64,000 nucleotides of DNA from Tanypteryx hageni (Eukaryota > Arthropoda > Insecta > Odonata > Petaluridae): assembly GCA_028673005.1 (NCBI GenBank), contig CM054113.1, positions 212,403,504 through 212,467,503 on the forward strand. Direction: 5' to 3'. Made by a program: the position numbers and the translations under genes. Below, in pieces: positions 47,232 to 59,545 of the stretch. Under the pieces are notes generated by a model, which was not told the origin of the DNA, did not search any database, and saw only the letters and a program-made list of their open reading frames with translations. The first letter of the stretch is position 1, and each line of letters begins with the position of its first letter.

Positions 47232-47312
47232 AATAAATGAGCTCATCTTACGCCTGAAATTCAAGGATAAACACTTAAGCAAGAATAATTGAAAAAATAA
47301 GGACTAATCCTA

Positions 47313-47383
47313 GGTATTTCCAATAACAATAACAAGGTTATGAAAAACCCAGTCATAACCTTGTTATGACTATTGGAGATACC
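47313..47383. repeat. Hairpin with 31 bp arms
   Basis: The left arm 47313-47343 (GGTATTTCCAATA...AAGGTTATGA) pairs with 47353-47383 (TCATAACCTTG...TATTGGAGATACC) with few mismatches across a 9-base loop. There is no T-run after it, and neither strand codes. Confidence 0.85.
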
Positions 47384-47769
47384 AACGAAAAATCATTATT
47401 TTCAGTTTTTGATACTTTAGTGCTTATTCTTGGATTAAACAAGCGTAATACGTAGCACACATAAATATGACGTAATGTAAGCATGGCCACAATTTAGTGA
47501 GAACAAATGACTGTCGTGTAAGCGATTGTAAGGCGAATTGCTTAAGCGTTGCAGCGAAGGGTAACGACGGAGGAAATCGCGGAGACGTGTAGAAGGAGAG
47601 ATTGCAGCAATGTTTTGTCCTAAATTTGCGGATATAATAGGTTTGCCAGTTCGCAAACAAAGGATCGGGAAGGGAAGCGAGACTAAAGAAGGAATATATA
47701 TGTGTCGTAAAAGATGTCAGGTAGATATTAGAGGGATAGCGTAATTGACGGTGCGCGTAAGGGGTGTTA

Positions 47770-48530
47770 TGGGGTTAATCGTTGAATAGACGATATCGGG
47801 GCTGTGACGTGGGAGGGAGGAGGAGGAACGATAGGAGGGAGGAGGAAGGAAAGGAGGGAGGAGGAAGGAAAGGAGGGAGGAGGAAGGAAAGGAGGAGGGA
47901 GGAGGAAGGAAAGAACGAGGGAGGAGAAAGGAAAGGAGGAAGGGGAGAGAGGGAGGGAGGAAGAAGGGGAGGGAGGGAGGAATAGGAGAGAGGCCAGAAA
48001 GTGGAGGGAATGGGCTTAGAAGAAGAATAGGGCGAAAGGAGATATGTATTGGGAGAGAGCAGAGAGGTGGAGGAGGTAAGAGGCGCAGTTTCGGAAGGAA
48101 AGCCGCGTTACGAAGGGGAAGAGGGTAGGGAGGCTGAACGAAGCAGCCTCCTAACTTAAAAAGAAGTACAGCAGAGAGGGCGGCGAGATCCGTGTATCGG
48201 GGGCGCATCTTGAGGATTTAGTGGGAGCGCAAGAGAGGTGAGGAGGGCGTCGCGGGGAAGGAGGAAGGGAGAGAGAGGAATGGAGGAGTTGGAGGGAGGG
48301 AGAGAGAGAGGAGTGGAGGGGATGGAGGAGGTGGAGGGAGGGAGGGAGAGATAGAGGGCGTGCTCTGGTGGGTGGAGCAACTCGGGTAAAGTTGTAGATT
48401 CCAAGAAGGAGGAAGGTGGGTGGACGAAGGGGGAGTGGGGTGGAGGATGGAGGGGTTGGAGGAAGGAGGAGGAGGGGGATTCCGGAGGGCGAGGCGGTAA
48501 AGGGAGAGGGGATGTGCGCGTGCTTTCATG
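47770..48530. repeat. Polypurine domain (plus strand)
   Basis: GGAGGAAGGAAAGGAGGGA-type short-period repeats at 47810-47960, then looser GA-rich DNA to 48530. Minus-strand frames (47717-48208 and 48218-48814) are SLP-rich shadows. Confidence 0.9.
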
Positions 48531-50130
48531 AACTCCCCTTTTATCACATTCTCCCCGCCTCGGGAAGTGGTCATGTGTGGGGTGCGTCTAAAGCCTGACT
48601 TCACTTTCATCCCCGCAGCGCCACCGCATCCACGCGCCGCAGATTCTTCATCCCGCATCTGCGCCGCCTGCATTGACCCTATTAATTTGCGCAGTGTATC
48701 GCCCACGAAATTGACCGACATACGAGCGGATGAGTGCGAGCGTTTTACTTCTTTATTATTATTTTTTTGAAACGAACTGCTTACGGTCGGAGGAATCAAA
48801 ACAAAGCAGGGCAATCTAATGTCAATATTAATTTTTTGAAGCGCATGGAATATTTCGTTCAGGAACGAAAAATGAATTCATAAGGATCGAAAAAACCCAA
48901 ATAGCTTAATAATGGGAGCTTATATTAGTTGACTGTTGTTATAGATAAACTGTAAACGCTGTCCCTTCCATATAATTATTATTACTCTACTTTCTCTATG
49001 AATAAGCATTGCGATCGAGTAAATGTCACGGGTAGCACCTATAGCTATAAAACTGTCGAATAAACCGTAACCTCAATCGCTGCTAATTCACCAATAAATG
49101 AATCTAATACGAACGGTCATTCATACTGGAATCATTGGTGCAACTCGTATGCGCATTACAAATATGACAAGAACAATTCAATGCAATTGGGGTTGATTAT
49201 GCATTTTTTTATAAAACCCATAATTTACGCCCAGCAGGTAATTTCTTAATTACAAAATCGAAATATGACATTTTAAAACGACTTTTGATGAATCGTAAAA
49301 ATATACTGAACTGCTATCAACCCTTTTAGAGATAAATTATCAAAATACAATATATATGATCGATTGTGCATATTCTCTTAGGAAGGCACCAGGCGTTACT
49401 CTGAAACATCAAGTGGTCGATGTTATTTTGCCCGTACAGTTAACTGAGTAAAAAGATAATCATGGTTGATAAAAATCTAGTATAAGATGAAAATGTCCAT
49501 ATCCATCCACCAAAATCAAATGCGTTTGTTTTAGAATTCATTTACGAATTAAAAACAATACATTATAAGTGAGATTGAAACGTTAAAGAAACATAGGCCC
49601 CTGGCCCCTTAGGAGCCTGACCCCGCCGATATTTGTTGAGCTACGTTTTACACGAATATCCATTTCACCCGATCCAATATGCTTAAGTGAGCAAATTCAA
49701 AGAAAATTTTTAAGCTCGAAATGATCGTTTTTGATTAATTACCAAACTTCACGTTTATCATTATACAAAGTTAACTGTTCTTTTTTAATAACGGTATTTA
49801 TGTTTCGCGTTACGAATTTTGTTGACTGTTGACAAGTATATTTTGTATATTCGTGGTTATATGGTGGAAAAGAGCGATAGTTGGCGAGTTCAAAATAGGC
49901 CGATATAGTCGTAATGGCTATTAAATTTTTCATACTTAAAAACGTGAAGGATGGCAATTTTTTGTTTTTAAAGCTAATTTTTTTGATGTTTTGATTTTAA
50001 ATTAAAGTTTTATTACTAAAATTAAACATTCTTTTTTCCGCTCATAATTTCATAACTAGCATTCGTATCTCGATTATACATGTTGTGGCACTTCAGATGA
50101 ATAATGAAAGAATGAAACAATAAAATGGAA
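48531..50130. other. Unassigned AT-rich DNA
   Basis: A brief GC-richer patch at 48590-48730, otherwise AT-rich. No gene or repeat was identified. Confidence 0.5.
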
Positions 50131-50135
50131 ATTAA

Positions 50136-50195
50136 ACGTTCCTGGAATCGATCTCGGGTCATTTTTCTGAGATTTTCGGCTATCCTGGTTCGTAA
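50136..50195 (-). repeat. tRNA-like SINE remnant (minus strand)
   Basis: The reverse complement contains GACCCGAGATCGATTCCAGG, an eroded B-box region matching the fragment at 40741. Confidence 0.45.
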
Positions 50196-50840
50196 AATGT
50201 GATCTAGTATGCATGTGTAAAATTCCATCTCTTAATTCCACCTGAAGGTTTCAGAAAAAAGCGTTAAGTTCTGAAAGGTGATAGCTCTCGGTGCTACATT
50301 AAGGTGGTCAAAATGATGGCACCCAAAACATTAATAATATGCATAAGATTGTGAAAACTAATCATGCCTTAGTCGCTAAGGTATTTAGATGTCATTTGCG
50401 AGCCGCTTTCATGGATTGCTGCGAAAAAACTTAACGGAAAATTATGTGCTTAATACTCAGGCGTAATTACGAGTCATTAATTTAATTCGCCCTTAATTAT
50501 TGATCGATCCAGGTATTTCATTGAGGAAGGCATAGGGAAACCACATAAACTATTATCCCAAGTATCATGGCTTGGCTTTTTTAGGCGAGCCAAAAAATCT
50601 AGCATAACTACTTTATGTTTTTATTTAAAATATTCAAATAAATAGGAAATTCTTCTGTTCCCACGATTCCATGCCAAAAGGAAACTTACCGCGTTTGTAT
50701 CGCGGTAGAATATAGGTCAGTAAACGCCATGGATGTCAAAAACGTAATTGTAGGAACAGCGGACGGCGAAGAGGCCAAATTAAGACAGTTTGAACTCCAT
50801 AAGAAAATTCCGCCGTCGATAACGGCGATAAAACAGTGCG
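50196..50840. other. Unassigned AT-rich DNA
   Basis: Nothing recognised. Confidence 0.5.
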
Positions 50841-50849
50841 ATCTCATCC

Positions 50850-51610
50850 TCGGAAGAGCTCTTCCTCCCTCTTTCCCCGCTCCCACACCTCTCGCCCACT
50901 TTATTCCCCCTCCCTCCCCTTTCGAGCACGCCATCTTCCCCCCGATATTTCTCTCTCTCCCCCCTTTCCTCTCTTATTCCCCTTTAATACCTCCCTCCAT
51001 CATCCACTTTGCCACTCGCCCCTTCCCTAACTATCCCTTCCCCTAATTGGTCGACCACTTCCTTAAGGAGCCAAACTCTCCTTTCTCCTCCCCCTTCCGT
51101 TCCCTGACTCCCTTTTCCTTCCCCGGGACACCAGGTGCAAGGTGCCAAAGTAGGGAATCTTGAGCCGCTCCCTGCCAAAGTCTCCGCCCCGAGAAACGAT
51201 GATATTTATGCCTGGGCGAGATTATCGTCAAAGGCCTCGGGAGCCATTCCTTCGCCCTGCTCCTATTCTCTCCTCCTTCTCCTCACGCTCTTACCCTCCC
51301 CCCTCCCTCGCTGCCTCCTTCCCTCACGCCTCTTCTTCCCCTTATTCCTCTCTTTCTCACCCTCTCAATGCCGTTTTCCTTTCTCCGATCTTCTATAATT
51401 CCTGCATCCCCCTCTCTCTTATTTTTCTCCTTGTCTACATTTCTCCACCGTGTCTTTCTCCTCTTATTTCTTTTCTGCTGTTATTCTCCTTCTCTCTCAT
51501 CTCCTCCTTTCCCTCACCACCTCGCCCATTCTCAACATTCTTCTCCCTCTTCGATTTTCTAACTGTTCTCTTCTGTTTCGCCGTATCCATCCCACTGTAA
51601 TTCTCCAATA
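50850..51610. repeat. Polypyrimidine domain (plus strand)
   Basis: CT-rich DNA, densest at 51250-51550. Plus frames (50729-51046, 51135-51600) are SPL-rich and overlap in several registers. Confidence 0.88.
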
Positions 51611-52090
51611 TCCGTCCACTGCTCCCAAAACTTTATTTGTCCAAATCAATTTATTTTTATTTATTCATTGTCTATTAGATGATATACTCGAAGTTTTGGC
51701 AATTTACAACATAATTATCTACGAAAGATAGCAGATGCCCGCGACAGCGTACGAACCTGAGGCTCCGGCATTTTCGATCACGCATGTTATCCAACAAGGA
51801 CGGCATTAAGTCGCGTATGATAAGCATTTTATGTAATTGATTTTTAGCCATCCAACCCTCGGAATAATACGGTCACGATATTCTTGCGTCAGTTCTGTCT
51901 TCCTAGAAATTTTGCGAGCGCCACTGACATACCCCATAAATACAAACGTATATCTCTGAAGCAATTTTGTCAAAGCGCAAGATGTCCGTTTGAGTCCGCT
52001 CCTCAAAGTTTTAGTAATGATAGCATTTTATCTATGTGTTTGATAGGCTAAAAATATTGCATAAATGTTGACTGCGAATTATTTTCCGGC
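51611..52090. other. Unassigned DNA
   Basis: No feature recognised. Confidence 0.5.
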
Positions 52091-52094
52091 ATAA

Positions 52095-52320
52095 GAAGAG
52101 TGGTGGCTTATTATCGAGACCAATTCCCCATGCTAGTGTTCTCGTTTTCGAATCCCGTCGTGGATATGGTCTAACGTTGCGGTGGTAATTCTTGTTGATA
52201 TCCTCATTTTAAAACGCCACAATGGCGTTTTATGAGCTGATCAAAGTGAAATAAAATATAAATAAAAACAAAAATAAACGCATCTTAATAAATAAATAAA
52301 AATAACGTAACAATAAAAGG
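52095..52320 (+). repeat. tRNA-derived SINE with A-rich tail
   Basis: A B-box-like region (GTTTTCGAATCCCG) at 52144 lies downstream of a weak A box. The element ends in AT-rich sequence (AATAAAAACAAAAATAAACG and similar) to about 52318. A small palindrome, AAAACGCCA / TGGCGTTTT, lies at 52211-52231. Confidence 0.5.
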
Positions 52321-53715
52321 ACCTTATTTGGGGTGGGGAGGAGAGAGAAGCATAATCACAGTTTTACGCTTGTTTTCGTCATTTGTGTATAAATATATAT
52401 ATAATTACGAGGGAAAAAATATCACCATGGAGGCGCTGAGCCGCGTAATCCAATGGGAAACGGCGTCGGGTGGAATAGGAGGAGGATGGAGACTGAGAGA
52501 GAGAGAGAGTCGCCTTTTCGTTCCCAATTTCCCTCGTGGGCTTGTGCGAATTAGTATCAGCGACAAATTCTCGGAGCGCTACGAGGGATCCCAGACAAAT
52601 GCCTTCATAATTTAGCATTGGCCTGACTCTCACTCGCTCCCGCGAATATTTCAGGTTTCGTAAACGACTCAACCGCATCTTACGCCCTCTTAATTTCCCA
52701 TGGATTAACCCCGGAACGGAAAAAAAATATTCCACTTCTCCGACCACACCCATCTGCGGAACTGTAAGAAGAGATCTTCCTTTCCCCGAGTTGATTTATT
52801 CGACAGCAGATACAAGAAGCCGGTTTATATAATAAATTTTTGATTCGAAGGGATTGTCACCGGTAGAAATCTTGAGCTCGCTTTCGTACCCACCACGACC
52901 TATATTGTTGACAAATAAATTATTGAATGGTAACGAGAGTCGATTGATTACCAGAATATGGAAAAGTAATGACATGTAAATGATATTCTGAAAAAAAAAA
53001 TTAAAATAAATCGAGGTAGTATATATTTAGTTGAAAATTTAGGTTTTTGTGGACCAAATTTTCTGAAGTGTATGATATCTTGACACACAAACACACACAT
53101 TGAATATGTGTTTGAATCATCACAGATGTACATTATGATACAATTAGCCTAAATAAATATCGAATGATGCAATTTTTGGGTATTTTTCTTTTTTAGAGAA
53201 AATATAAATACTTGGAATCGAATTAATTAACTCCCATACATTATACAAGTGGTTTTTCAATCTATGAACCTCAAAACAGCGAGAAATCGCAATTAATCCT
53301 CTCTATATCAGCGGTCTCTACGTATTATTCTCCTGAGTACATGGACGGAAGAAGCAGTGGTCACACATTTTCGATAATCGAGAGAAAAACAACTTTAGCG
53401 GCGGGTTAAACAGAGGGAAGAGGGCGGAGCGATCGCGACGGTAATTAGGGCATTTTGGGCGGAGCTCAGGAAATAGTTTTTTTTCATCCTTCTTCCGTCC
53501 TCAAGTTTTTGCGAGGCTCCTAAAACTCTCGAAAATCGACCGAAATAAAATTAACACGGCCATTAATTTCAATTTAAGAGTCGCGACCGCGGCCTAGAGA
53601 GAGAGAGAGAGAGAAAAATACTTAATATTTGCCTCCGAGGAAGAAAGAACGGGGAGAAAGGGAGAACTCCATTTATCGCGCGGACATCGAAAACTATACA
53701 CGCCCGAAGCTTTAA
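52321..53715. other. Unassigned DNA
   Basis: A CAGCGGTCTCTACGTATT word at 53310 preceded by ctctatat resembles a solitary hAT end. No partner was found. A (GA)n run lies at 53598-53613. Confidence 0.4.
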
Positions 53716-53739
53716 AACTTATTTCGAAATCTCGTTCTC

Positions 53740-54540
53740 TACGCCCCCCCCACAACCTCCCACACCTCCCCCTTTCCGTCCTTATCCACCCTGCCACGCA
53801 CCACCCCTTGCCTCTTTCACTTAACTCCCGCAATCTTGCCCTCCCACCCCTCCTCCCCACCTTCTCCCTCCCTCCTCCTCCACACCCTCATCCCTACAAA
53901 GGCGCTTCCTCCTTTCTCTTATCTCTGGCATCCTCGCTCCCCCCCCCCCACCCACCCACTCTCTCTCTCTCTCTGTCTCCCCCACCTTCCACACTCTCTC
54001 CCCTCACCAGAAAACCTTCCTTCTCCTGGTGTCCCTAGCCTCCCCTTCGCCAACTCTGGCCTATCTCCACCCCTCCTTCGCTGAAAGCCCCCAACTCCAT
54101 AACCCTCCCCTTCTCAAACACAACTCCCATCCACGCAACCTCATTCCCGACCTTACACTATCCCTCTTTCCCTCCTCGCCCTCCTCCCTCCACCTCCTCC
54201 TTGGCTCCTGTGATATATCGTCCGGATTATATACTTCTTTCTCATAACTTTATATATACGCGTATACATTCGCCCGGAGGGATATCTTAATAAGATTCAT
54301 GAAAGGACGCCGTATTTTATCCCGACCGTAGGATACATGGGACGGGAAGGAGAGAGGGAGAGAGGAGGGGGAGAAGGGGGGAGGGTAGTGGAGAAAGAGA
54401 GAGGGTTGGAGCACGGAGGGCGAGGGAGTTGGATAAAGACGTCGAGGTGCACTGCGAGAGGGGAGGTGGGAGGGGGAGGGAAGAGGGATGGGAGGGGTAG
54501 GAGTGGGAGGAGGGGTAAAGAAGGTGGCAAGGGTTAAGAG
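53740..54540. repeat. Pyrimidine tract (53.74-54.20 kb) switching to purine tract (54.33-54.54 kb)
   Basis: CT-rich on the plus strand, including a C9-type run near 53940, then GA-rich after a 130 bp mixed gap. All open frames are low complexity. Confidence 0.9.
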
Positions 54541-56525
54541 TGGCTATGGCTGCGGGGAGAGATGACTCGAATTGAATACTTTCAAGAAAGAGGAATAATT
54601 AGGTTGGGAAAGAGAGAGTGAAATAGAGGGAGGAAGGTATTTGGAGGGAGGGGTGGATAGGGGAAGTGCACTTTGAAGGCGAGTATGTGACCATTACTGA
54701 TGTCCGTCACCGTCCCTAAGCCTCTTTTAAAGATAAGTTGCAATGAAAATCTTAGTGTATTAAGGTATCAAAAGGCCTTAGTTGACAAGGACTTCGAATG
54801 TTTATGAAATTGTCTAAATCGTTTGTGAACAAGGTTTTATCGCCATTCTCGGACAATGGCGTCGATAAATATTTGCTTCGGTGAGCTGCTGAGCTCAATT
54901 TCGAAGCAAAATGTCTTGTCCCATCAAAAAAGGCAAATAATTTGAAATTGTGTGCATAAACAGAGCTGGAACCAAGTTGCAATTCATCTTTTAAATTCTG
55001 GACGTTGCTAATGTGAAAAATAAATCAAAAATCTTTTGCAAATTTTTATTAGAACCTCATGATTTTTCTTGATATTAGCGTTTTTAAAAGCGTTCGGGGG
55101 CAACTTGATTTATTTTACAAAAATATTTTACTACAGCCATCAGAGTGAAACCAACGATGTGTTAAAATCAAAGTAGTACACAATATTTCCTACTAATTCG
55201 TTGCGCTCGATGTTTATGCACAACCAACTACAAGTTTCCCCTTTTTTCATATAAAACAATCAAATATATCCGTTCTTCACCCGTGTTCTGGTCTTAAATA
55301 AACATCCTAATGCAAACAAACAGTTTTGCGCTCATTATCATAGTTAAGTCTCCACACATCAAAAGGCGAAAGTTCGATCGAAATTGGACAAGCCGTTTTC
55401 GAATTATCGGAGGATACATGGACATACACTATTTTACGTTGGTAGATTTAATAACAGAAAATATGGCGCGTCAATCCGCAGATGTCTGAATGAAACCCAT
55501 TCAAAAGAGTTGAATGATTCAGTATTGGAAACGTAGATACGTCTCTTCGAAGCAAAATCTTTCGCCAATCCAGTTGGAATGCGTGTTCTTTGACCCTTCA
55601 ATCCTATGCTCTGTTCGGAACCATCCAGATCAAATGGATATATTTACGTTCACAAGATCGAACTAAGCCCGTATTTTACGGTTATTTTGTATGAGTTTTA
55701 GAAGTGCAGAGGCACCGATTTCTGAATATTTCAGGCCTCGGAGGGAAAAAAACAATAAAATTTCCCTGAGAATCCACAGCGATTGTTAGCAATCGTCTCT
55801 TACTGCGCAAAAAATGCCTTCCATAAATCCTTGGATGATCTGCTACAAAAGTTGCAAAATGTCTCCCCGGTTTATACCACCAACGAGAATGTTCGTATAA
55901 TATCCCGCGGTGTTTTTGATGTTGGAGGCGATCGCTTTCTGTCACAAGAGGTTCCTTTTCTGATGCAAATATCTTGATATCGACCATTTAAGGTTTTACT
56001 CAGCTTCGATGTAAGACGGCGATGAGTGATCTCGGGCTTATTATCGTTTTTATACAATAGCCCTGCCTATGAAAGAAAGGTTATCCTCAAGCTTATCTGA
56101 TGATAGCAGTTTGAAATAGCCCGTCGTCAGGTCCATAAAACAATCTCTAATAAAACACATACTGTTGGAAAAGGGTGATAAGATTTTTTTCGAGCGTTCA
56201 GCGAAGCCATTACGGTTGCTCAAGAGCAAGCGCCTAAAAATACAGTGAATTACAATTACCGAAATGCGCATCTGGTTATGGTTATTGGAGGTACCTGAGT
56301 CATGTATTTTTTAAGTGCTGGTTCTTGAATTTTTTCAGCCATAAGACGATCTCGATAATTTCCTGTTGAAATTTTTACGGTCATTGTTTGGATATAATTT
56401 TACACGAGCATATTCCAACCAAGAAGGGGCAAGCCGCATGTTAACCATATAACGCCGAATTGATAAATTAATCTCCACACGCATAATACGGTTCCAAGTA
56501 ATTCAGAGAAAAACTGAAGAGGCTT
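54541..56525. other. Unassigned DNA, possible eroded retroelement on minus strand
   Basis: On the minus strand 56050-56271 contains MDLTTGYFKL, reminiscent of the palm region of LTR-element reverse transcriptases. Neighbouring frames do not give the other conserved motifs, so I make no firm call. At 55372-55440, GATCGAAATTGGACAAGCCG is a phrase common in non-coding repeat ends. Confidence 0.3.
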
Positions 56526-56529
56526 TTTT

Positions 56530-56700
56530 GCTTATTTTGGAATAATTTGAAATCAGAAGAAAATTCTACCACGACCGGGAATCGAACTCGGGTCTCTGCT
56601 TGCCGGATGGATATTCTACCATTCAACTGTCGCGGCGGACTAATTCTCCCGTTTCAGAACGCGGGTGTTTTCGTAGTTGGGGCCGGGTTAGGCAGGCTAG
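56530..56700 (-). repeat. tRNA-Gly-derived SINE (minus strand)
   Basis: In reverse complement: GAAAACACCCGCGTTCTGAA, GGGAGAATTAGTCCGCCGCG, then TGAATGGTAGAATATCCATC, GACCCGAGTTCGATTCCCGG and a TTTTCTTCTGATTT tail. It is the same family as 20.9 kb and 27.5 kb. Confidence 0.75.
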
Positions 56701-57115
56701 ATCGACCACCCCCGACGGATTTCCCCCAAGAGATAGGTACATACATCGTAGAAGAAACCTCTCCCTCTCAAATGGTGAGATTGCCTTAGTTGGAGTTGCG
56801 GTGTAAAATCGCTTTAAAAGCAACGCTGGGAAAAGTGGTTGAAATTCGGGCACTTTATTGGCAAGGAATCGATTAGAGCCTCCTCCGCACGGTTACAACG
56901 ATGAATTACTAAATGATAGATCTGTAGGAAACCGTCACTTTTCGATTCACTCTCTGGACTTACACGCGAAAATGATGAAGAGAAGAAAGCGTGCTAGAAA
57001 ATTAAGAGAGATTTATGTTGCTCTGTTTAAATATTTTCAGTTAAATACACTTTTTCCACGAACTAGGTTTTCGGAAAAATGCTACCGTAAAGGAAATTTA
57101 GCGAGAGAAGATGAA
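56701..57115. other. Unassigned DNA
   Basis: No feature recognised. Confidence 0.5.
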
Positions 57116-57119
57116 ATGA

Positions 57120-59545
57120 GAGAATGGGATAAACAAAGTAATGCGAGGTGGGTGGAATAATGGAAGGACAGAATAAGGAAGATGGAAAGAGGCAGAGAGA
57201 GGAGAGTGAGGTAGGAAGGAGTGACGTGAGAATGGGTGGGAGAGAGAAGGGAGTAAGACGGAAAGAGAGAGAGAGATGAAGAGGGATGTGTTGTGGATGG
57301 GGTATGTTTTGCCACCTCCAGCGCAGTTAAGATAAGCCGAAGGGAATGGACGTAAGGAAGGAGGAGTAGAAGGAGGTGGAAAGGTGTGAGGAAAAAAAGG
57401 AGAAATTGAGGGAGAGAGAGAGAGATGAAAGAAGCCGGAGGAGGGTATAAGAAGGTGGAAGGGAAGCAGGCGGGGGAGGGAGTGAAGAGGGTGACTGTGG
57501 TGCGAGTAGCTGCAGAAGCGATTCCATCCAGATATATCATCATAACTCTACTCGGCCGTCTTCTCGTAGTATGCGGGAGTTCGTATATACGTCCGAGTGT
57601 GCGAGGAACGATGCGATGCGGCGCCGCTTTCTCCTTCCTCCCAGAATCCACCCACGCCTCACCCCCAATCCCCCTTTACCCCGCCCCTTTCCCCACTGCC
57701 CTCTCTAGCAGTCCATCTTTCTACCTTCTAACCCTGCTTCTCTTCCTCCCCTTCCCTCTTTCTCCTGCTTTCCTGTCAACCCTCCATATTCCTTCCTTCT
57801 CTCTCCCTCGCCCTGCCTCTCGCCCTTTTTCTCTCTCTCTTTTTCTATCTCTCATTCTCTCTTCTTTCTTCCTTCCATATTCCTGTTATTCTCTTTTCTT
57901 TCCATTTCCATTCTTCCCTCTCACTCTCTTCTCCCTCTCTTTTCTCTTACTCTTTCTTCCACTTTCTCACTCTCTAATTCGAGTTTACTCGTTCTCTATT
58001 ATCTCCTCCCTTTCTTTCTCCCACTCTACTATCTCTTCCTCCTTCCACTTTTCCACTTTCACTCCTTTTCTCCCCATTTCATCTTTATTTTCCATTTTCT
58101 CCTGTCCTACGCATTTTCTCCTTACAGTTTCTTCGCAACATCTCTTCTTTTTGCCCTTTTTCCTTCACCTTCTCCGTTACCGCCTCTTCATCTTTTATGG
58201 CCACTTCTTATTCTCTATTCCACTATTCATTTCTTTCTTATCCCATCTTCAGCTTCTGACGCACCAGAACCTTCCATCTTATCTCGCATCTCTTGCCCTG
58301 TTGTTTTCTCCCCATTCCTTTATAACTATACTTTCTCTAGTCTCCTCCCGCTCCTATCTCCAGTCGCTTTCCCTTACCTTCTCCTACTCCTTCCTACCTC
58401 CTAATTCTTCCTCATCCTACCTCCTCAACTCCTACTTTCTCTCCTTTTCTCTTTTCCCTTTCTCTTTTACCCTCCATCCTCCTCATACCGTTCCTCCCTC
58501 CCACTTCTTCCAATTGCCTTCCTCTCGTCCTCTCCAACGCGCCATCGCGATACAACTCAATTTCTCCTCTTTTCTTCTTTTTTTCCCACCTCTCACATTA
58601 CGTCTCGCCGTCTTCGTCTCCCCTTCTCTCTATTAAATAACCCTCCCCCGCATTTTGCCAAACATTTTCTTATCCCCCTCTTTGTGGAGATGACTCTGTT
58701 TCTCATCCTTTTCGAGATCGAGAGAGAGAGAGAGAAAAAAAATCAGTAGCTTCTCATGACATAACTACTGACCCGCAAAAGAACGGCGTAAAATCTCCGT
58801 AAGAACGGCCATCTCGCCGTACTACACACACTCACAAAATATAATTCCGTTCGCGGAGGGATGGAGTAGAAATGGAGAGAGATGGAATAAAGGAGAAAGA
58901 GAGAAGGGGGGAAGGGAGGGTTGGAGGAGTGGAGTGGTGAGAGATAGGGGGATTGGGAGACGAAGGAAGAGTGGAGGGAGAGAGAGGAATGAAGGTAGGG
59001 AGAGAGAGAGGGAGTAGGAGGGAGTGGGAAAGAGGGGACAAGGACGAAAAAGGGGAGGGAAAAGGAGGTAGAGAGAGAGGGATGGAGTGAGAGAGTCTTC
59101 GTGTGTGAGGAAGCGCCCGCCCCGGCGCAGTAAATCTTAACTTTTAGAGGATTAAAGATCAGTAATCTTATGGGATGGATGAAATACGATGTGGGTGTGC
59201 GGAGGCGGCGGAGGAGCGAAATGGGCGTCTAAGGAGGTTGAGAGAGGGAAGGAGAGGGGGGGAGTGAGAAGGGGAAGGGGCGAGAGAAAGGGTGGGAAGA
59301 GGGGGATCTGGGAAAGAGGGGGAGGGCGTCAGGGAGGAGGCACGTGAGAGGAGGGGAAGGGAGGGAGGGAGGGAAGCTCCGTGTGCTGGAGTTAGGAGGG
59401 TATCCGAGGGGTAGGGGATAGTGTGGGAGAGAGAAAGGGCTGGGGGAATTGCGGTTTTGGGGGAGAGGAGTGGGGAAGAGACGTGGGGGGAGGGATGGAA
59501 GGAGGGAGGGAGTCGGAGCCCCGCCGCATGCTGGGGTAAGAAATC
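57120..59545. repeat. 2.4 kb strand-switching domain: purine, pyrimidine, purine
   Basis: G/A-rich on the plus strand at about 57120-57500, C/T-rich at about 57610-58640 (over 1 kb), then G/A-rich again at about 58850-59540. A 403-residue open frame (57425-58636) crosses the first switch. Its body is S, F, L and P with no domain, so I treat it as an artefact of composition. Confidence 0.9.

Noticed and set aside
53304..53335. hAT left end preceded by ctctatat
   Set aside because: No matching right end or second target copy nearby. It may be chance.
56050..56271. MDLTTGYFKL on the minus strand as an LTR-retroelement reverse transcriptase
   Set aside because: One short palm-like phrase only. 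The flanking frames do not give the DD box or other conserved motifs.
57425..58636. 403-residue plus-strand open frame, the longest in the window
   Set aside because: It is almost wholly S, F, L and P from a CT-rich strand, has no domain, and starts in GA-rich DNA across a skew switch.
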